In this document: positions 8,906-17,534 of the stretch, piece after piece
Layout: each line of letters begins with the position of its first letter
How positions within the stretch are numbered: position 1 is the first letter of the stretch
From: Nitrospirales bacterium
Lineage (GTDB): Bacteria; Nitrospirota; Nitrospiria; Nitrospirales; UBA8639
NCBI GenBank assembly: GCA_029261305.1
Contig: JAJDBO010000005.1
Location: 1-30,579, forward strand
Direction of reading: 5' to 3'
Length of the DNA stretch: 30,579 nt
Notes under the pieces: model-generated
Told to the model about the DNA's origin: nothing
Databases searched by the model: none
What the model saw: only the letters and a program-made list of their open reading frames with translations
Position numbers and translations under genes: made by a program

Positions 8906-8951
8906 CACGATCATGTTTCTTCCGAATCATTTCGGTTGAAATGTGATCGTG
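8906..8951. repeat. Large hairpin downstream of DUF1015 gene
   Basis: A 14-base arm (8906-8919, CACGATCATGTTTC) pairs fully with 8938-8951 (GAAATGTGATCGTG) if two G-T wobbles are allowed. The loop contains an additional CCGA/TCGG stem. No T-run follows on either strand, so it does not look like a simple intrinsic terminator. It lies between the DUF1015 gene and the small lipoprotein and could be an RNA-stability or processing element. Confidence 0.45.
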
Positions 8952-9078
8952 CGCGTACTCGATCGAGCCTCTTGGTTCGCTAAAACATTTATTGCAGAAA
9001 TCTTCAATGAGACCGAAAAGTACTCATGCGTAAATGGGAAAATTAATGATTCGGAAACTCAAAGGCAAGGAGTGGCTT

Positions 9079-9252
9079 ATGAAATATTCGGCAATATTTA
9101 TGATGATGGCGATGCTGCTGTTATTGACAGGCTGCCAGGTTCATGGCCCTTCAGTAAAAATAAAAACCCCAAAAGTCAAACTCCCAGGTGTAGAAATTGG
9201 AGCACAAGGCGGTGGGAAAATGTGTCTGCCAGGTCAAGGGAAAAAATGTTAG
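9079..9252 (+). CDS. Small lipoprotein
   Basis: A 57-residue ORF starts at ATG 9079 with AAGGAG at 9067-9072, six bases before it. The signal MKYSAIFMMMAMLLLLTGC ends in a textbook lipobox with Cys 19. The mature peptide is only 39 residues, basic, with a VKIKTPKVKLPGVEIG stretch and a Gly/Lys-rich end containing two further Cys. I do not know a function. The alternating basic/hydrophobic pattern could contact membrane or peptidoglycan. It is a lone gene after the hairpin region. Confidence 0.72.
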   Translation: MKYSAIFMMMAMLLLLTGCQVHGPSVKIKTPKVKLPGVEIGAQGGGKMCLPGQGKKC

Positions 9253-9370
9253 GAGGTAAGAAAGGTAAATGGACCCTATCGACCTCTTACAATCCTTCGA
9301 AATCAACCTAGGCCTATGGGTTGGCTAAGGAAAACGATGCGAATTGAAATGATTGAGGCTACTTCAAATC

Positions 9371-9736
9371 CTATTCTTGGTCCCGGTGAACGGTCGTGGG
9401 GGAGAAGGCAGGGACGCATACTGTGACATACTCCGCACCGTCAGTTTTGCAGGCACTATATCGTACCCATTCGCCAGGATGGCAAATAACGGATTGCCCA
9501 GCGCGGACTAACATAAACCCACCCTTGTGTTCCACTTGTAACATGCCTTTGAGAATGACTTTCGTCTCTGTAAACTCCGGGCACTGACCAACTTCAATCC
9601 ATCCTGGTGGGCAGACAATTCTGGCGATACTCACATTCTCAGTTTTTGTCGCTACGCGTCCTGCATATTCCTCAATGAGTTTCGGGTTTTCTCCGGGCGG
9701 TGGAATGACGCTTGGTTGTTCAATGAGCTGAGGCAT
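9371..9736 (-). CDS. Cupin-domain protein
   Basis: From ATG 9736 (preceded on its strand by AGGAAAGGA) the protein has 121 residues. A single cupin beta-barrel is indicated by ILKGMLQVEHKGGFMLVRAGQSVICHPGEWVRYSA followed by EYVTVCVPAFSPTTVHRD, with His and Glu placed roughly as in the two cupin motifs. The metal ligands are incompletely conserved, so it may bind rather than catalyse. No signal peptide is present. It is 35 bases downstream of another small gene on the same strand and probably shares its transcript. Substrate unknown. Confidence 0.78.
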   Translation of the reverse strand: MPQLIEQPSVIPPPGENPKLIEEYAGRVATKTENVSIARIVCPPGWIEVGQCPEFTETKVILKGMLQVEHKGGFMLVRAGQSVICHPGEWVRYSACKTDGAEYVTVCVPAFSPTTVHRDQE

Positions 9737-9771
9737 GCCATCATCCTTTCCTGCTGTTGACCCCAAGGGAT

Positions 9772-10092
9772 TTACAGTTTTGCAAGCTCAGTTTCCGCAA
9801 AGGCTAAAATCTTATCAGCATCCTCAATCATGCCATCGGTGATGTTCATGCCTAAGGCTAGATCGTCATCATCTAAGGTGTCTGCCAATCCTTGATTTTG
9901 TAGCAAGGTGACATCCCAAAAGAGGAGGCCAATATTCTGGCGGTCTCCCTCTATAGTCGCCGAAGCCGTAATATTGTCACCATGTTCAGTTGGAGTACTG
10001 AGAAACGATAGCTTTGCCCCGTTTTCCTGGGCGCGTTGAAGAAACTGAGAAAAGGCTTTAATGCGTTCTAAACTCGATTGATCCATTTCCAT
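9772..10092 (-). CDS. Small hypothetical protein upstream of cupin
   Basis: I prefer ATG 10092 because TTTGGAGAG lies at the right distance upstream on its strand; an alternative GTG at 10182 adds 30 residues that look poorly folded. The 106-residue product starts with a helical segment (SSLERIKAFSQFLQRAQENG), then a beta-like part (ASATIEGDRQNIGLLFWDVT) and an acidic DDDDLA loop. I do not recognise the family. It has no signal or membrane segment. The following cupin gene is only 35 bases away, so a two-gene operon is likely. Confidence 0.6.
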   Translation of the reverse strand: MEMDQSSLERIKAFSQFLQRAQENGAKLSFLSTPTEHGDNITASATIEGDRQNIGLLFWDVTLLQNQGLADTLDDDDLALGMNITDGMIEDADKILAFAETELAKL

Positions 10093-10287
10093 AAAGGTGC
10101 TCTCCAAATATCCGTGCCCTCTTAACCCTAGGCGCCGGGAAAGGTGAATTGAATTCATGTTGATCGTTAGAGTGCCAGGCACTTAGGAAATATTCAACCT
10201 CAGATATAGAGGAAAAGAGGGAGGAATAGAGGAACAGCTGAAACGTTACGCGCTGAGTTTCTTTTGGGGAAAGAAGCAACTCAGTAA

Positions 10288-10319
10288 GAGAGCCCTTTTC
10301 CTGAAGGTAAAGGGCTCTC
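10288..10319. terminator. Perfect 11-bp hairpin after the G8 gene
   Basis: GAGAGCCCTTT (10288-10298) is perfectly mirrored by AAAGGGCTCTC (10309-10319) over a ten-base loop. It sits just past the stop of the minus-strand G8 gene and before the next minus-strand gene, the right place for a terminator or 3'-end stabiliser. The run of T expected for a classic intrinsic terminator is absent on the minus strand, so the exact role is uncertain. Confidence 0.5.
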
Positions 10320-10334
10320 CTGAAGGGAATCGAC

Positions 10335-13300
10335 CTAGGGTGTTGCCGACCCACTGTCACCCTGAATGGTGACGGTGGCCACATTTGATACAATCCCATT
10401 TGCATCTCGAATGGTATAGGTAAACGTATCCGTGCTATGGGGCGTGTAGGTGACGGTGCCATCAGGATGAACCGAAATCGTTCCATGTTGAGGGCCATTC
10501 ACGATGGTGATACTGCTGGGATCAACACCCGTTTCCTCGTCTTGATCGTTACCAGCAAGATCAATCATAACCGGAGGCGTGCCTGGTGTTGTGGCGGAGT
10601 CATCCACGGCCACGGGATCCGTGTTTGGAGGACTGACCTCAATGGAGAAATTGCTCTCTTGGTTGGTAGTGTCAACGGCTGTCAAAGCAAAAACATATGT
10701 TTCCCCGAGTTGTAGGTTGGCGATGACGGTTTCGGTGATATTCCCTAGGACCATAGCAGCTCCAAATGTGCCTGTAAGTGTGCGTTGGTACAAATGGTAG
10801 CCATTAATGTCGTTTTCAGGATTTGCGTCCCACGCTAGGGTGACCGTTCCCGCGAGGGGATTCGATGCCATGATGCGCACATTGCTAGGCGCTATTGGTC
10901 GTGGGTTGGTTTCAGGGGCATCGGTAAAAAAGACGAGACCTTTGACTCCGAGGGTTTCAGCTCGCGCCTTGGCGGACTCACAGGTAATCTCTCCATCCAT
11001 CTCAAGACAGGGAGCCACAACTCCCGCCACGGCAACCCCATATTGGGCCATACATTCTTGGTTGGTCAGATTTGCTTCAGGGCAACCAATTAAACGCCCA
11101 TTGAAATCTGGTGCCGGTGGAATTGGGTAGTCGGGTGATTGTTCCTCAAAATAGACTTCAAAGTCATTGCCGGGAATTCCGTTAAAGTCGAATACGTATG
11201 TATGGCTCGTGCGTCCTGGAAGAATAGTACGTCTGCTCAGTGAATATCGCATTTCAATGGATGTCGGTTGGGCTGGTTGTCCGGAAATGGCGGGAATATT
11301 GAGAGGCTCGGTTCGAACATTTCGAATATGGGATTCTCGGTAGTCCACTGTGGGGAGGCCTTCCTGGATGTTGACATAGTTTTTGAGGAAGCTGTTTTCA
11401 AGAAGGGTGATGTTGTCTTCGCTGGTTCCATCTTCGGGTTTAATAGGAAGTTGAATGCCAACGTTAAAGCCTTGCATGTCGATATTCCGGAAAATGGTTT
11501 GACCATTTTCATAAGAGGAATTGGCAAAGTGGAAGCCACGATTAAAGCGAACGCTTCCACCCTGACTTTGTGCGGTAATCGCAACGTCATTTCTTAGGAT
11601 AAAGTCATCGAGGGTATTCCGACTTTCGTGAAAAAATTCCGCTCCGCTATGGTTGACATGCCAAATGCGATAGGACTGAAAGAGGCTGACTTCCACATAA
11701 CGTCCCACGCTACAACATCCTCGCGACCACGTGGCCCAGAGACCTTGACCTGTCGCCCCATAGGCTTCGTTTCGAGCCGATTCTAATACTGGAAGTGCCG
11801 TATGTATGGTGGAGTCAGTGGCCATATTGGCGCCACGGAAATTTGGAATTGGTTGGTTCGGTGTGAGGTAATAGCCATTGTAATTGTAGGCAAAGTCTGG
11901 AGCATTGGCTACCACATTGTCTCGAACGTAGTTATTCATGCCGCTAAACCAAAACCCATCACGTGTCGTACCGAATAGTTTTCGACTGGAAAATACGCCC
12001 CCTCGACCGGGGCTTTCGATAACCTGTTCTTGGTTTCCTGCTTTGGTGTGAACGACAAAGTTGTGGTCGAAAACATTAAAGCTTTCATTGCCATCTTCTG
12101 TGGTAATCGCGGCTCCTTGTCCGTCGTAGGCGATATTATCCTTGATGAGACCGTAGTGACTATCATGAATGGCAATGCCCCACTTGAGCATGCCTTCAAT
12201 GACATTGCCAATCAGATGAAATTGGTGTCCGGTATTCGATGGGTTGACAGGGCCCATGACGCGATGCATGTGGAGGGAATAGCGGCCGATTTGATTTGTG
12301 CCAATGCTCGTCACATTTCCATTGGCATCAAGGGTGGTATTATTCAATGAGTCATTGGTTGTGCGACCGAGATTTTCCAAATGAGCGTAGCGGATATCCA
12401 CTGAGGCTCTACGCAGAAATAAAGAATGCCCACGCGTGACACAGGTCGAGGTTTCAGCCATATTTTGTGCACTCATGCAGTAGGTGGTTTTCGCGGTTTC
12501 ATCAAGACGAGTGGATCGGATCGTCACATTTCGTGACAAATTTGCCACATGAGGGAGCATACGTAACTCAATGGGTCCTACAACACCATCGGCATTTCGT
12601 GGACCTGCGTGATCAAATTGTAGAGGACTGCTTACAGTGACGGTCGTTCCAACAATAGAAAGAATAGTCGGTTCTTCAGCTTGAGAGAAGTATTTTTGTT
12701 TCTTGCGAAACGGAATCTGTCGTGTATCGGGAATCAGTAACCGATCTCCAGGCTTCCAGCCGACTGGGGAATGCTCTAATTCTAACGTAGTGTCACCCGC
12801 TTTGTCTTCACTGGCAAAGCGCAGATAGGTTCGATCTTGCGGTGTCCCGTATACCGTAATGGTCCCAAAGACATTGAGCCCATTTCCATATTGCCCAGGA
12901 TCTTTCCCGTTCACGTCAAGCGGTATATCCCGAATGATCAATTCTGCATGATGATTGGAATGAATGGGGGTAGTTTCTGTGCCGATGGTCAGGGCGCCGT
13001 GCGGCAATACTTGAAGGTTTGTGACACGCAATCGAGTATCTTGACTGGTTACCCAACGTAACTCTCCTTGCTGCGCGATTTCGATGCAGTCGATTTCTAC
13101 GTCGCTACGCAGATCATAGGTAACTGTGATGGATTGTGGAATGGTGACGCGGGCCTCAGACCCAGGCACTTGATTGGTTGACCAGGTGTCCGGATCTGAC
13201 CATGGTCCAGAGGTTTGGGCCATAGTGGTGGGCTCTGAGCAGAAGCGTGGAATGCTGTCATGAGGGGTGATGATATGTGTCCCAGTTACCTGAGGTTGAT

Positions 13301-13466
13301 CTGGGTCAGATATTTGGGCAAACCCCTGACTCGACATCAAAAGCACGCTTGCGATCAATGGGACAAAGGAGTTTTTGAGGCTGTTCCTAAAATGAGACTG
13401 GATGCTCCCTGAAGGAGGATGTTTTGATCCTGAAAAGGCTGTGGTGTATGGGAACCTGTTTAACAT
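10335..13466 (-). CDS. Secreted G8 / beta-helix / FnIII / Ig-like surface protein
   Basis: ATG 13466 has GAAGGAGA directly upstream on its strand; an earlier ATG at 13538 lacks such a site. The 1043-residue protein has a long n-region and a Sec signal ending near GFAQ (about residue 51). A G8 domain follows (WSDPDTWSTNQVPG, then TIGTETTPI, about residues 70-200), as in animal CEMIP/TMEM2 proteins. Residues about 230-650 look like a right-handed beta-helix (NVIEGMLKWGIAIHDSHYG, many Asn turns). A fibronectin type III domain (VTLAWDANPENDINGYHLY) and a C-terminal cadherin-like or Ig-like tandem-type domain (NTDPVAVDDSATT, GTVTYTP, FTYTIRDANG) complete it. I infer a cell-surface or released polysaccharide-binding or -cleaving protein. 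The end shows no LPXTG or PEP-CTERM signal. Confidence 0.85.
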   Translation of the reverse strand: MLNRFPYTTAFSGSKHPPSGSIQSHFRNSLKNSFVPLIASVLLMSSQGFAQISDPDQPQVTGTHIITPHDSIPRFCSEPTTMAQTSGPWSDPDTWSTNQVPGSEARVTIPQSITVTYDLRSDVEIDCIEIAQQGELRWVTSQDTRLRVTNLQVLPHGALTIGTETTPIHSNHHAELIIRDIPLDVNGKDPGQYGNGLNVFGTITVYGTPQDRTYLRFASEDKAGDTTLELEHSPVGWKPGDRLLIPDTRQIPFRKKQKYFSQAEEPTILSIVGTTVTVSSPLQFDHAGPRNADGVVGPIELRMLPHVANLSRNVTIRSTRLDETAKTTYCMSAQNMAETSTCVTRGHSLFLRRASVDIRYAHLENLGRTTNDSLNNTTLDANGNVTSIGTNQIGRYSLHMHRVMGPVNPSNTGHQFHLIGNVIEGMLKWGIAIHDSHYGLIKDNIAYDGQGAAITTEDGNESFNVFDHNFVVHTKAGNQEQVIESPGRGGVFSSRKLFGTTRDGFWFSGMNNYVRDNVVANAPDFAYNYNGYYLTPNQPIPNFRGANMATDSTIHTALPVLESARNEAYGATGQGLWATWSRGCCSVGRYVEVSLFQSYRIWHVNHSGAEFFHESRNTLDDFILRNDVAITAQSQGGSVRFNRGFHFANSSYENGQTIFRNIDMQGFNVGIQLPIKPEDGTSEDNITLLENSFLKNYVNIQEGLPTVDYRESHIRNVRTEPLNIPAISGQPAQPTSIEMRYSLSRRTILPGRTSHTYVFDFNGIPGNDFEVYFEEQSPDYPIPPAPDFNGRLIGCPEANLTNQECMAQYGVAVAGVVAPCLEMDGEITCESAKARAETLGVKGLVFFTDAPETNPRPIAPSNVRIMASNPLAGTVTLAWDANPENDINGYHLYQRTLTGTFGAAMVLGNITETVIANLQLGETYVFALTAVDTTNQESNFSIEVSPPNTDPVAVDDSATTPGTPPVMIDLAGNDQDEETGVDPSSITIVNGPQHGTISVHPDGTVTYTPHSTDTFTYTIRDANGIVSNVATVTIQGDSGSATP

Positions 13467-13938
13467 AACATCTCCTTCGTTAGCGGATTGTCTGAATGAT
13501 ATCTTGCTAAACGTCATCATGACATTCTGTTGTTTCAAGATGCAGTCTTTATCAAGGTCGTGTGTGGCATATTGAAATTTGGCGAGGGTTCAAAGGGCTC
13601 GTGAACTAAGATGATGGGGAAAGCTCATCAAGATTTTCGATGAGAAATTGAAGAAGCATGGGCGGTTTGTTCATGTAGCATCTTTGAACATACATAAATA
13701 GGATGAAACACTGAGATGAGTGTACCAAGAAGAACAAATATTACAATTATTTTGATGTTATCTTAAAAAAATTCTTTATCAGTTTATCGGGTGAAATTTC
13801 GGAAACTTGCTGAGTCTGAGGATGCATGTTCAGTGAGTGGGGCGATGGACTAGAGGTTACAAATCGAGGAGTACACGACCATGGGCTCTAAGCTTTTTTG
13901 TCGTCATTATGGAGAAGGGTGCTTTTGAAGAAAAAGCC
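13467..13938. other. Intergenic region without recognisable gene
   Basis: This 472-base gap separates two minus-strand units. It contains the leader of the G8 gene and an A+T-rich stretch around 13735-13800. A short GCTTTT/AAAAGC inverted repeat near 13920-13937 lies just after the STAS gene. I see no convincing ORF, RNA gene or clear promoter. Confidence 0.5.
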
Positions 13939-14313
13939 TTAGAGGTTTCCGCTTGATACGGGGTTGCCGAGAGAGACCTGGGGTTTTCCTGCTAGCGCCT
14001 CTTCTTCTGTTTGGCAAATAGAAAACCGTGCCTCCAACCTCGCGAGTAGAATTATTTTTTCCACATGTTCTTGCAGGCATACCAGACTGGCTCTCTTATT
14101 TTCTAAGCGGAGTTGATTCTCCAAATTTCCCAGAAGGCCAAGTCCTGAACTGTCGAGATAGGGAACTCCTTTGAGGTTTAAAATGATGTGAATTGCCCCA
14201 TCTTTCTTAATGTTTTCAACAGCGGTGTTAAATACATGTCGAGCCTTAAAGTCAAAGTTTCCGACCAGGCGCAATATTTTTGCTTTGTGTTTGCTCTCTT
14301 CGGTGATGGTCAT
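13939..14313 (-). CDS. STAS-domain anti-sigma factor antagonist
   Basis: The 124-residue protein is a single STAS domain. The conserved loop PYLDSSGLGLLG (about residues 51-62) carries the two serines where RsbV/SpoIIAA proteins are phosphorylated. The earlier IHIILNLKG and later ASLVCLQEHVEKIILLA fit the fold, and a 20-residue tail follows. Such proteins bind and release RsbW/SpoIIAB-type kinases. It lies 67 bases downstream of a response regulator carrying exactly that kinase-type domain, so the two are probable partners. AAAGGA precedes the ATG at 14313. Confidence 0.9.
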   Translation of the reverse strand: MTITEESKHKAKILRLVGNFDFKARHVFNTAVENIKKDGAIHIILNLKGVPYLDSSGLGLLGNLENQLRLENKRASLVCLQEHVEKIILLARLEARFSICQTEEEALAGKPQVSLGNPVSSGNL

Positions 14314-14380
14314 GGTGTGCGTTTCCTTTGGCGAAAAAATATTCTTAAGGCTCTCGATCCGATATATGTGGAGCGTGGTT

Positions 14381-15343
14381 CTAGGTCGCTGGACTGCTTA
14401 AAGCTATTTCTAACCCACAATGATGGTTTTCGTGTTCGGCATTTGGAAATAGGTTCACTGTACACTGAACAATGTTGCCCTTACCTAGATATTCGAATGT
14501 ATCAAAACTGAGGGCCTTGGCCATCACAATCCCTCTGCCGTGGGAGGTGCATGCGAGTTCGATTCCATCCTTCATATATTGTTGCCAATTAAATCCCTGT
14601 CCTCCATCTTCAATGGTTAGTTCAATGGAGTGAGACTTTCGTTGAAATCGAAGGGTGGCATATTTTTCCGAATAGGCTGGATCTGTCAATCGACGAGTTA
14701 TTTCAGTTTCCCATTGCCCGGATTCGACAAGTTGGGTCTTTTCTGCATACGAGATTTGGAGATTGCCATGTTCAATGGCATTGAAGAGTAGCTCAATTAA
14801 TCCTGGTGCGACTCGATAGGGGTCGGGGAATGCTCGGGAAAGATGTACAGCCAAGGCGTTCGCTTCCTCTAATGTTTGGATTTGAAATTCTGCCGTATTG
14901 AGACAAGTAAATAAATCAGAACCTCGATCCACTTGGGCCTGAAGATCTTCATATTGTTGAAAATCTCGCACTGCCGCTTTCACGATAGAGAGTAAAACCT
15001 CTTCTGTGAAAGGTTTGGTTAAGTAATAAAAGGATCCGGCATCAATGCCTTCTTGAATTTCCTGTGGAGAGGCCGCGGCAGTTTGCATAATGATTGGAAG
15101 CTTTGTAAATGCCGGATCACTTTTGACTCGACCGAGAAATTCTATCCCATTCATTTCCGGCATCATTCGATCCAGAAGAATGGCCTGAAACTTGTTGGGA
15201 TGCTGCTGTAAGATCTCGAGTCCTTCCAATCCTTGAGTGGCAGTCACGCTCGAATACCCCGCATCTTCGAGATAACACACTAATATTTCCAAATTGTTCG
15301 GATCGTCATCAATGAGCAATATCGTGGTTTGATTATCGGACAT
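14381..15343 (-). CDS. Response regulator fused to RsbW-type ATPase domain
   Basis: ATG 15343 has AAGGAA upstream and starts MSDNQTTILLIDDDP; a longer frame to 15463 only runs inside the kinase gene. Residues 1-125 are a receiver: D12-D14, phospho-acceptor D58 in LLDRMMP, T88, K110. Residues about 175-305 are a HATPase_c_2 domain with an N-box (ELLFNAIEHGN), DGGQGF and HGRGI. The layout implies that phosphorylation controls an anti-sigma or serine-kinase activity towards the neighbouring STAS protein. The gene starts 11 bases inside the end of the histidine kinase gene, so the two are translationally coupled. The sigma factor or other final target is not in the window. Confidence 0.9.
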   Translation of the reverse strand: MSDNQTTILLIDDDPNNLEILVCYLEDAGYSSVTATQGLEGLEILQQHPNKFQAILLDRMMPEMNGIEFLGRVKSDPAFTKLPIIMQTAAASPQEIQEGIDAGSFYYLTKPFTEEVLLSIVKAAVRDFQQYEDLQAQVDRGSDLFTCLNTAEFQIQTLEEANALAVHLSRAFPDPYRVAPGLIELLFNAIEHGNLQISYAEKTQLVESGQWETEITRRLTDPAYSEKYATLRFQRKSHSIELTIEDGGQGFNWQQYMKDGIELACTSHGRGIVMAKALSFDTFEYLGKGNIVQCTVNLFPNAEHENHHCGLEIALSSPAT

Positions 15344-16997
15344 TTTGAGGTTCCTTAACTGTCTTGGAGTCAGGGATATGGGAAAAGGGCAAGATAATGG
15401 TAAAGGTCGTTCCTTCTTCAGTGCGGTTTTGTGCCCAAATTTCTCCCCGATGGGCTTCAACAATTTCTTTGCAGATGGCCAGGCCTAAGCCAGTTCCCCC
15501 TGCACCAGTCTTGGTGTTACTACTTTGGACGAATTTATTAAAAATACCTTGCATCTCCGATTCAGGAATTCCTACTCCTTCGTCTTCGAAGGTGATACGA
15601 AGGGCATCCTCGGGGGAAGAATCGGTTGCCCGGCGTCCAAGAGAGGCCACGGTGGGCTGCATTGTGACCAAAATACGTTTTCCGTGTGGCGAAAATTTAA
15701 TGGCATTCGATAGCAAATTAAAAAATACTTGGTGCATTCTTTGAGGATCAATTTCTATGTTGGTGTCAAGCTGTGTTTCAACAATGTCGAACTGGAGTTG
15801 CTTTTCTTGAAGCAGGGATTCGGATTCACGGGAGACACGGTCAACGATTTCTCGTATGTCATACCGCTCAAAATTATACATCGTATTTCCTGATTCCAAT
15901 TTTGAGATGTCGAGCAAGTCATTGAGTAACAAGAGAAGGCGGTTTCCACTATCACCAATTTGGGATAAAAAATGTTGTGCCTTTTCGTTAGCCTGGGCTG
16001 CCAGGCTCTTTTCTGCTAATCGGGTAAAGCTGAGTATGGCATGCATTGGGGTACGGAGTTCATGCGACATGTTGGCCAAAAATTCTGATTTCGCAGCATT
16101 GGCCTGTTCCGCGGACTCTTTGGCTTTCAATAAGTCGCTGGTTCGCTGTTCAACCATGCGCTGAAGATTTTCTTGTTGGTATTGGAGTTCGTGCTCATAC
16201 CTCTTTCGTGTTGTAATATCGACCACTGACGCTAAGACAAATGTGCCTTGTTCTGTGCGAACAGGATTCAACCCAATTTCAATGGGGAATTCGCTGCCGT
16301 CTTTTCGAAGTCCAAATAAATCTCGCCCACTGCCCATGGCGCGTGGTTCGGGGGATTCGAAAAATGCTTGGCGCTTCTGAGGATGGTTGGCCCGATATCG
16401 ATCAGGGAGAAGCATCTCGATAGGATGATTCAAAAGTTCCTCGCGTTCATAGCCAAAAAGAGTGAGTGTGAGGGAGTTGGCTAAGACAATTTGGCCGTGT
16501 TGATCAATCATGATCATCCCACTCGGTGACGCTTCAATAATTGAATGAAAGCGTTCCTCACGTTCTCGAATTTCGGCCCCTGCGTTTTTTCGTGTCGTGA
16601 TGTCGACAATTGATGCCAAGACAAACATGCCTTCTTCGGTATGGACAGGGTTCAAGCCAATTTCAATGGGGAATTCGCTGCCGTCTTTTCGAAGTCCAAA
16701 TAAATCTCGCCCACTGCCCATGGCGCGTGGTTCAGGGGCCTCGAAGAATGCTTGACGTTTCTGGGGATGGGTGGCTCGAAAGCGTTTGGGGATGAGTAGC
16801 TCGAGGGGTTGCTCTAGTAACTCTTCGCGGGTATAGCCAAAAAGCGTGAGCGTCAGAGAGTTGGCTAAGACGATTTGGCCGTGAGGGTCAATAATAATCA
16901 TCCCGCTGGGAGAGGCCTCGGCAAGAAATCGAAATTGAAAAATACTTCCTGGTAAGGTCTCTGAGTCTTTTCCTGGGACTTGTACGATGGTTGACAT
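15333..16997 (-). CDS. Double-PAS sensor histidine kinase
   Basis: The protein has 554 residues and no membrane segment, so it is cytosolic. Two PAS domains (about 20-145 and 148-272) are nearly identical to each other. A coiled linker (about 265-305) leads to HisKA with the phospho-His H312 in ANMSHELRTPMHA. The HATPase domain follows, with FFNLLSNAIKFS, DEGVGIP and GTGLGLA. The gene overlaps the response regulator downstream by 11 bases, so the regulator is its clear partner. What the PAS domains sense is not visible: no haem or flavin motif such as GxNCRFLQ is present. Confidence 0.93.
   Translation of the reverse strand: MSTIVQVPGKDSETLPGSIFQFRFLAEASPSGMIIIDPHGQIVLANSLTLTLFGYTREELLEQPLELLIPKRFRATHPQKRQAFFEAPEPRAMGSGRDLFGLRKDGSEFPIEIGLNPVHTEEGMFVLASIVDITTRKNAGAEIREREERFHSIIEASPSGMIMIDQHGQIVLANSLTLTLFGYEREELLNHPIEMLLPDRYRANHPQKRQAFFESPEPRAMGSGRDLFGLRKDGSEFPIEIGLNPVRTEQGTFVLASVVDITTRKRYEHELQYQQENLQRMVEQRTSDLLKAKESAEQANAAKSEFLANMSHELRTPMHAILSFTRLAEKSLAAQANEKAQHFLSQIGDSGNRLLLLLNDLLDISKLESGNTMYNFERYDIREIVDRVSRESESLLQEKQLQFDIVETQLDTNIEIDPQRMHQVFFNLLSNAIKFSPHGKRILVTMQPTVASLGRRATDSSPEDALRITFEDEGVGIPESEMQGIFNKFVQSSNTKTGAGGTGLGLAICKEIVEAHRGEIWAQNRTEEGTTFTIILPFSHIPDSKTVKEPQNVR
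16273..16733. repeat. PAS-domain DNA duplication (identical 77-base segments)
   Basis: Bases 16273-16349 and 16657-16733 are identical over 77 bases, and flanking sequence is also alike at the same 384-base offset (128 codons). This is the DNA trace of the tandem PAS domains in the histidine kinase. Confidence 0.9.
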
Positions 16998-17534
16998 TTT
17001 TCTGTTGCCAGCTTTCAGGGATTCTCGGTTGTCAATGAAGGCTCTATCCCTTTGATTTCCTAGATTGAGGATGGAATTTCTTCAGATCCTGCATGGCGAA
17101 TTTGGTTTATCAACAATATTTATGAAATAGCCTAAAGAGGTTCTTGCCAGTTTCTTTGTGTCCACGACACAGCACCCCTTTGATTAGAAAGAGTTAAACT
17201 CGAGGACTTCACCCAATCTTTCATTTTATCGGAAGGTGAGCATTCATTCTTTATGTTGAGTGTATTTCGCTTAAGATGCTGTTCTGCATTTTCTGGAGTC
17301 ATTGACGTTTGGAAAAATAACCGTGTGGCCTCCTTCCTTGCTGAAAGGCCTTGGGAGGCCAATTTGCCTAATAAAATGAACAGTCTAGGTGATTGTATCC
17401 TTTAATGTGGCCTGTCCATGCGGGGTTGGATTTCTTTGAGAATATTGTGTAATGGAGAGGAGTATTATGATTGATGTTGACTAGGTGGAACCGGTCATCC
17501 CCAAGGGCGTTCATGAAAGGAAGGACCGAGAGAC
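16998..17534. other. Intergenic region between divergent kinase and phosphate operons
   Basis: The gap of 537 bases should hold the promoters for the kinase operon (minus) and the phosphate pair (plus). TGGCCTCC at 17326-17333 pairs with GGAGGCCA at 17354-17361 around an inner CCTT/AAGG stem, a 36-base hairpin of unknown role. A 76-residue minus-strand frame (17132-17362) begins with TTG, has no ribosome site and is not called. No Pho-box-like repeat was recognised. Confidence 0.5.

Noticed and set aside
8943..9311. 122-residue frame across the small lipoprotein gene
   Set aside because: Composition unlike a folded protein, while the 57-residue lipoprotein frame inside has a perfect signal and ribosome site.
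10335..13538. Start of the G8 protein at 13538
   Set aside because: No ribosome site, whereas ATG 13466 has GAAGGAGA.
17132..17362. 76-residue minus-strand ORF between kinase and phosphate operons
   Set aside because: TTG start without a ribosome site, no recognisable domain, and it overlaps a hairpin; more likely noise.
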